Assembly (NCBI RefSeq): GCF_022788695.1
Contig: NZ_CP085154.1
Span: 2,418,001 to 2,482,000, forward strand
Length of the DNA: 64,000 nt
Source of the DNA: Pseudosulfitobacter sp. DSM 107133
GTDB taxonomy: Bacteria; Pseudomonadota; Alphaproteobacteria; Rhodobacterales; Rhodobacteraceae
Direction: 5' to 3'
Shown piece after piece: positions 61,320-64,000 of the stretch. Numbering within the stretch: the stretch's first letter is position 1; every line of letters starts with the position of its first letter. Both the position numbers and the translations under genes were made by a program. A model generated the notes under the pieces. That model searched no databases and was not told the DNA's origin. It worked only from the letters and a program-made list of their open reading frames with translations.

Positions 61320-62960
61320 TTAATTCGCTTGACGACGCAGGAACGCGGGGATTTCGATACGTTCCTGATCGGGGTCGTGCGCTTCGACCGGTTGCGGCGC
61401 AGGTGCCGCCGCGCGGCCCGACTGAACCGGAGGCTGCTGGCGCGCAGGTTGTTGTTGCGCACGCTCGGGCTGCTGGCCTTCACCGTGTCCGGTCATGCGG
61501 TTGATCAGCGAGTTGATACCGAAGCGCGGGCGCTCGCCTTGTGCTGCGGCGGGTGCCTGACGCGGTGTCGCAGCGGGTGCCGCCTTTTGCGCCGCGGCGC
61601 GCAGACGGGCCAGTGCTTCGGGCGACGGCGTGCCGGGCGTCGGAGCGCGGGGGGCGACGAATGTATCCGGTTCGGCGTTCAGCGAGTCGTGGTGCTGCGG
61701 TTCGAATGCGGCCACTTCCGGCTGATAGGCGGGCGGCGGCAACGCATCGCTGTCGTCTTCGGCAAAGATATCTTCGGCCATATCTTCGGCAGCTGCCTGT
61801 TCAACATTCATCTCTTCGAACAATGTCGGTTCCTGCGGGGTCTGCGCCGAAGCATACTCTTCTTCATAGACCTCTTCGACCGGCGCCTTCACGGGCGCTG
61901 GTGCTGCGGCGACAGGGGTTTCTTCCTGCGTCACCTGAGGTTTCAGCGGTGCCGACATCTTGCGGCGCGGCACCGGCATTTCGGTGTTCACCTCGACGGC
62001 GTCGATACCTGTGGCAACTACGCTGACGCGCATCATGCCACCCATGTCCGTGTCCAGCGTGGAACCGACGATGATGTTCGCCTCGGGGTCCACTTCCTCG
62101 CGGATGCGGTTGGCGGCTTCGTCCAGTTCGAACAGGGTCAGGTCGTGGCCACCGGTGATGTTGATCAGAACACCTTTGGCGCCGCGCAGGCTGATTTCGT
62201 CCAGCAGCGGGTTCGCGATGGCCTTTTCGGCGGCCTGAATGGCGCGATCTTCGCCTTCGGCCTCGCCGGTGCCCATCATCGCCTTGCCCATCTCGTCCAT
62301 CACGGCGCGCACGTCGGCAAAGTCGAGGTTGATCAGGCCAGGACGGACCATCAGGTCGGTCACACCTTTAACGCCTTGATACAGAACATCATCTGCCATC
62401 GAGAAGGCTTCGGTGAATGTGGTTTTCTCGTTCGCCAGCCGGAACAGGTTCTGGTTGGGAATGATGATCAGCGTATCAACAACCTTTTGCAGGGCTTCAA
62501 CGCCGTCTTCGGCCTGACGCATCCGCTTGGCACCTTCGAACTGGAAGGGCTTGGTCACGACGCCAACGGTCAGAACACCCAGTTCGCGGGCAGCCTGTGC
62601 GATGATCGGGGCCGCACCGGTGCCGGTGCCGCCGCCCATGCCCGCGGTGATAAAGCACATGTGTGCCCCCGCCAGGTGATCAACGATCTGTTCAATGCTT
62701 TCTTCGGCAGCCGCAGCCCCGACAGTGGCCCGCGCACCAGCGCCCAGCCCTTCGGTCACCTTGATGCCCAGCTGGACCCGGTTCGCGGCGGCAGATTGTT
62801 GCAGCGCCTGCGCGTCGGTGTTGGCGACAACGAAATCGACGCCGTCCAACTCTTTTTCGATCATGTTGTTGACCGCGTTACCACCGGCACCGCCGACCCC
62901 GAACACGGTGATCCGTGGTTTCAGTTCGTCCTGCCCCGGCATAGAGAGGTTCAATGTCAT
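61320..62960 (-). CDS. ftsZ: Cell division protein FtsZ
   Basis: 546 residues from the ATG at 62960 (a GTG directly before it is the other option). The tubulin-like GTPase that forms the division ring. The G-G-G-T-G-T-G signature is at 109-115, the N-terminal [10 protein letters not shown] at 20-29, and the T7 synergy loop N-L-D-F-A-D near 206-211. The C-terminal linker is very long (about 320-530), rich in Pro, Ala and Glu, as usual in Alphaproteobacteria. The C-terminal peptide [10 protein letters not shown] binds FtsA and other partners. Confidence 0.98.
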   Translation of the reverse strand: MTLNLSMPGQDELKPRITVFGVGGAGGNAVNNMIEKELDGVDFVVANTDAQALQQSAAANRVQLGIKVTEGLGAGARATVGAAAAEESIEQIVDHLAGAHMCFITAGMGGGTGTGAAPIIAQAARELGVLTVGVVTKPFQFEGAKRMRQAEDGVEALQKVVDTLIIIPNQNLFRLANEKTTFTEAFSMADDVLYQGVKGVTDLMVRPGLINLDFADVRAVMDEMGKAMMGTGEAEGEDRAIQAAEKAIANPLLDEISLRGAKGVLINITGGHDLTLFELDEAANRIREEVDPEANIIVGSTLDTDMGGMMRVSVVATGIDAVEVNTEMPVPRRKMSAPLKPQVTQEETPVAAAPAPVKAPVEEVYEEEYASAQTPQEPTLFEEMNVEQAAAEDMAEDIFAEDDSDALPPPAYQPEVAAFEPQHHDSLNAEPDTFVAPRAPTPGTPSPEALARLRAAAQKAAPAATPRQAPAAAQGERPRFGINSLINRMTGHGEGQQPERAQQQPARQQPPVQSGRAAAPAPQPVEAHDPDQERIEIPAFLRRQAN

Positions 62961-63372
62961 CACTAATCCGCCTGTTTTTGTGTTCCGGCCCGCATTCGCG
63001 GTGTTTTTCGTCCCAAATCTGACCTGATCTTAAAGACTGCGCGCAAGCACGTCACGTCAAAACTGGCCAACAACCCCAAAATGTTGATGTTTTTTTGGCA
63101 AAGACGCGGGATTTCGCCGATCACACCGTATGATGTGGGCAAAGCAATGGTGCACCCTGCACCTAGAGGTAGCAGGCATGCAAAGCGCAAGCCCGTTTTG
63201 AATGCGCCCAAAAGCCAGGGGGCGCGAGGTTGATATGTCTGTTTGGCTGACTGCTCGGTCTGCCGCGGGTCTCTTCGGACCTTGCCGTGACCCTATTACA
63301 GGGTGCGGATTCGCGCCAGCCCAATCCGGCGCGCATCGGCAAGAAATGACCGGCGGCAGGTTGCGCCTTGCC
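62961..63372 (-). promoter_or_regulatory. 412-bp ftsA-ftsZ intergenic region
   Basis: No supported gene. The region is long for two genes that often lie close together, so it likely holds a separate ftsZ promoter. One palindrome, GGTGCA-ccc-TGCACC (63149-63163), stands out. No TTAA-N7-TTAA CtrA box was seen in this stretch. Confidence 0.45.
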
Positions 63373-64000
63373 CTACCAGTTGTCGCGGAACCAGCGCACG
63401 GCGCGGCGCAGCGAGCGCGCGGGATAGCGGTCGGCAGGAATGTCGAAATCCCACCATTCGTCCTGCGGGTGTGCGGCAAACAGTGCAAGCCCCACGGCCG
63501 AGGCAAACCCCGGCCCCGTGGCGGCCTGTGGCAGACCGTGTACGCGCAACGGACGGCCCAGACGGACCTGCTGGCCCAGAATTTTCGACGCCAACCCGTC
63601 CAGACCGGGGATCTGGCTGCCGCCCCCGGTCAGCACGATCTGCTGGCTGGGCAGATGGTCGAAACCCGCCGCATCCAGACGCGCGCGCACCTCTTCCAGA
63701 ATCTCCTCGACCCGAGGCCGCATGATCCCGATCAGCTCGGCGCGGCTGGCGGTGCGGCGGTCGTGTTCGTAATCGCCGGTGTCGCCACCGATCTCGATCA
63801 TCTCGCGGTCGTCCATGCCCGTGGCGTGCACGCCGCCGTAAAACGTCTTGATCCGCTCGGCATTGGCCATCGGCACTTGCAGCCCCATCGAAATATCCGA
63901 TGTGACGTGATCGCCGCCCATGCGCACCGCGTCGGCATAGATCATGTGCTTCTTGATAAAGATCGAAATGCCCGTGGTGCCGCCACCCAGATCAATACAG
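63373..64000 (-). CDS. ftsA: Cell division protein FtsA, C-terminal part
   Basis: About 208 C-terminal residues; the gene runs off the right edge. FtsA is the actin-like tether of the Z ring. The visible part has D-L-G-G-G-T-T-G-I near the window edge (second phosphate loop), V-L-T-G-G-G-S-Q-I-P-G-L near residues 105-116 of the part after the first internal Met, and the C-terminal amphipathic helix R-S-L-R-R-A-V-R-W-F-R that binds the membrane. The position before ftsZ confirms it. Confidence 0.96.
   Translation of the reverse strand, partial: CIDLGGGTTGISIFIKKHMIYADAVRMGGDHVTSDISMGLQVPMANAERIKTFYGGVHATGMDDREMIEIGGDTGDYEHDRRTASRAELIGIMRPRVEEILEEVRARLDAAGFDHLPSQQIVLTGGGSQIPGLDGLASKILGQQVRLGRPLRVHGLPQAATGPGFASAVGLALFAAHPQDEWWDFDIPADRYPARSLRRAVRWFRDNW

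Noticed and set aside
62963..63211. Small leftward open frame between ftsA and ftsZ
   Set aside because: 82 codons without a ribosome site or a recognisable motif, and its composition is unlike the neighbouring genes; treated as non-coding.
1..64000. CRISPR arrays, tRNA or rRNA genes, prophage
   Set aside because: No regularly spaced repeats, no cloverleaf-like sequence and no phage structural or integrase genes were seen. The only intact mobile gene is the IS110 transposase.

Overview
The window is a chromosomal segment of a Roseobacter-group Rhodobacteraceae (Alphaproteobacteria). The basis is GC-rich, densely packed genes; the run ftsA-ftsZ-lpxC-bamD-recN; the aerobic cobaltochelatase genes cobS and cobT beside bolA and a J-domain gene; a leucine-degradation cluster; pntAB; DUF3422 and DUF1622 genes; and GC-rich hairpin repeats that recur between genes. 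The genus is not claimed. I saw no tRNA, rRNA, CRISPR array or prophage.

Layout. 1-4.8 kb: a leftward acyl-CoA/leucine catabolism cluster (isovaleryl-CoA dehydrogenase, DUF1622 and small membrane genes, an LprI-like protein, an acyl-CoA synthetase, and the first codons of a carboxyltransferase beta subunit), interrupted by a rightward hicAB toxin-antitoxin module with its own promoter. 4.9-7.3 kb: an FMN-binding stress protein, creA, then an IS110-family element with a 480-bp structured leader. 7.4-13.8 kb: a DegT aminotransferase and an HAD phosphatase, divergent from glmU-glmS-PPOX-alkD. 13.9-17.7 kb: a lipoprotein divergent from moaA-waaA-glycosyltransferase. 17.8-28.9 kb: a catabolic regulon with a peptide-type ABC transporter (binding protein and two permeases rightward; a fused double ATPase leftward) plus argE-like, FAD oxidoreductase and two tandem M20 hydrolase genes, all around one divergent control region.

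28.9-38.2 kb: DUF3422, pntBA, a degenerate REP-associated (RAYT-like) transposase preceded by three palindromes, a C26 glutamine-amidotransferase-like hydrolase, and glcG-like plus malate synthase G genes. 38.2-45.3 kb: pepN, an SDR, two small unknown genes, a lytic transglycosylase, and a gene split by a frameshift at a run of seven T. 45.4-49.9 kb: gatB, a thioesterase, DUF4177, bolA, a J-domain gene and a fasciclin gene. 50-57.4 kb: cobS, a small secreted protein, cobT, an aminopeptidase P, DUF427 and a ClC channel. 57.5-64 kb: recN, bamD, lpxC, ftsZ and partial ftsA, all leftward.

Housekeeping content covers envelope precursors (glmU, glmS, lpxC, waaA, bamD), division (ftsA, ftsZ), cofactors (moaA, cobS, cobT), translation (gatB) and NADPH balance (pntAB). 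The least ordinary parts are the hicAB insertion, the IS110 leader, the degenerate RAYT with its palindromes, the ABC/deacylase/oxidase regulon, the T7 frameshift gene and the secreted protein between cobS and cobT. I did not find a system that I can confidently call new.
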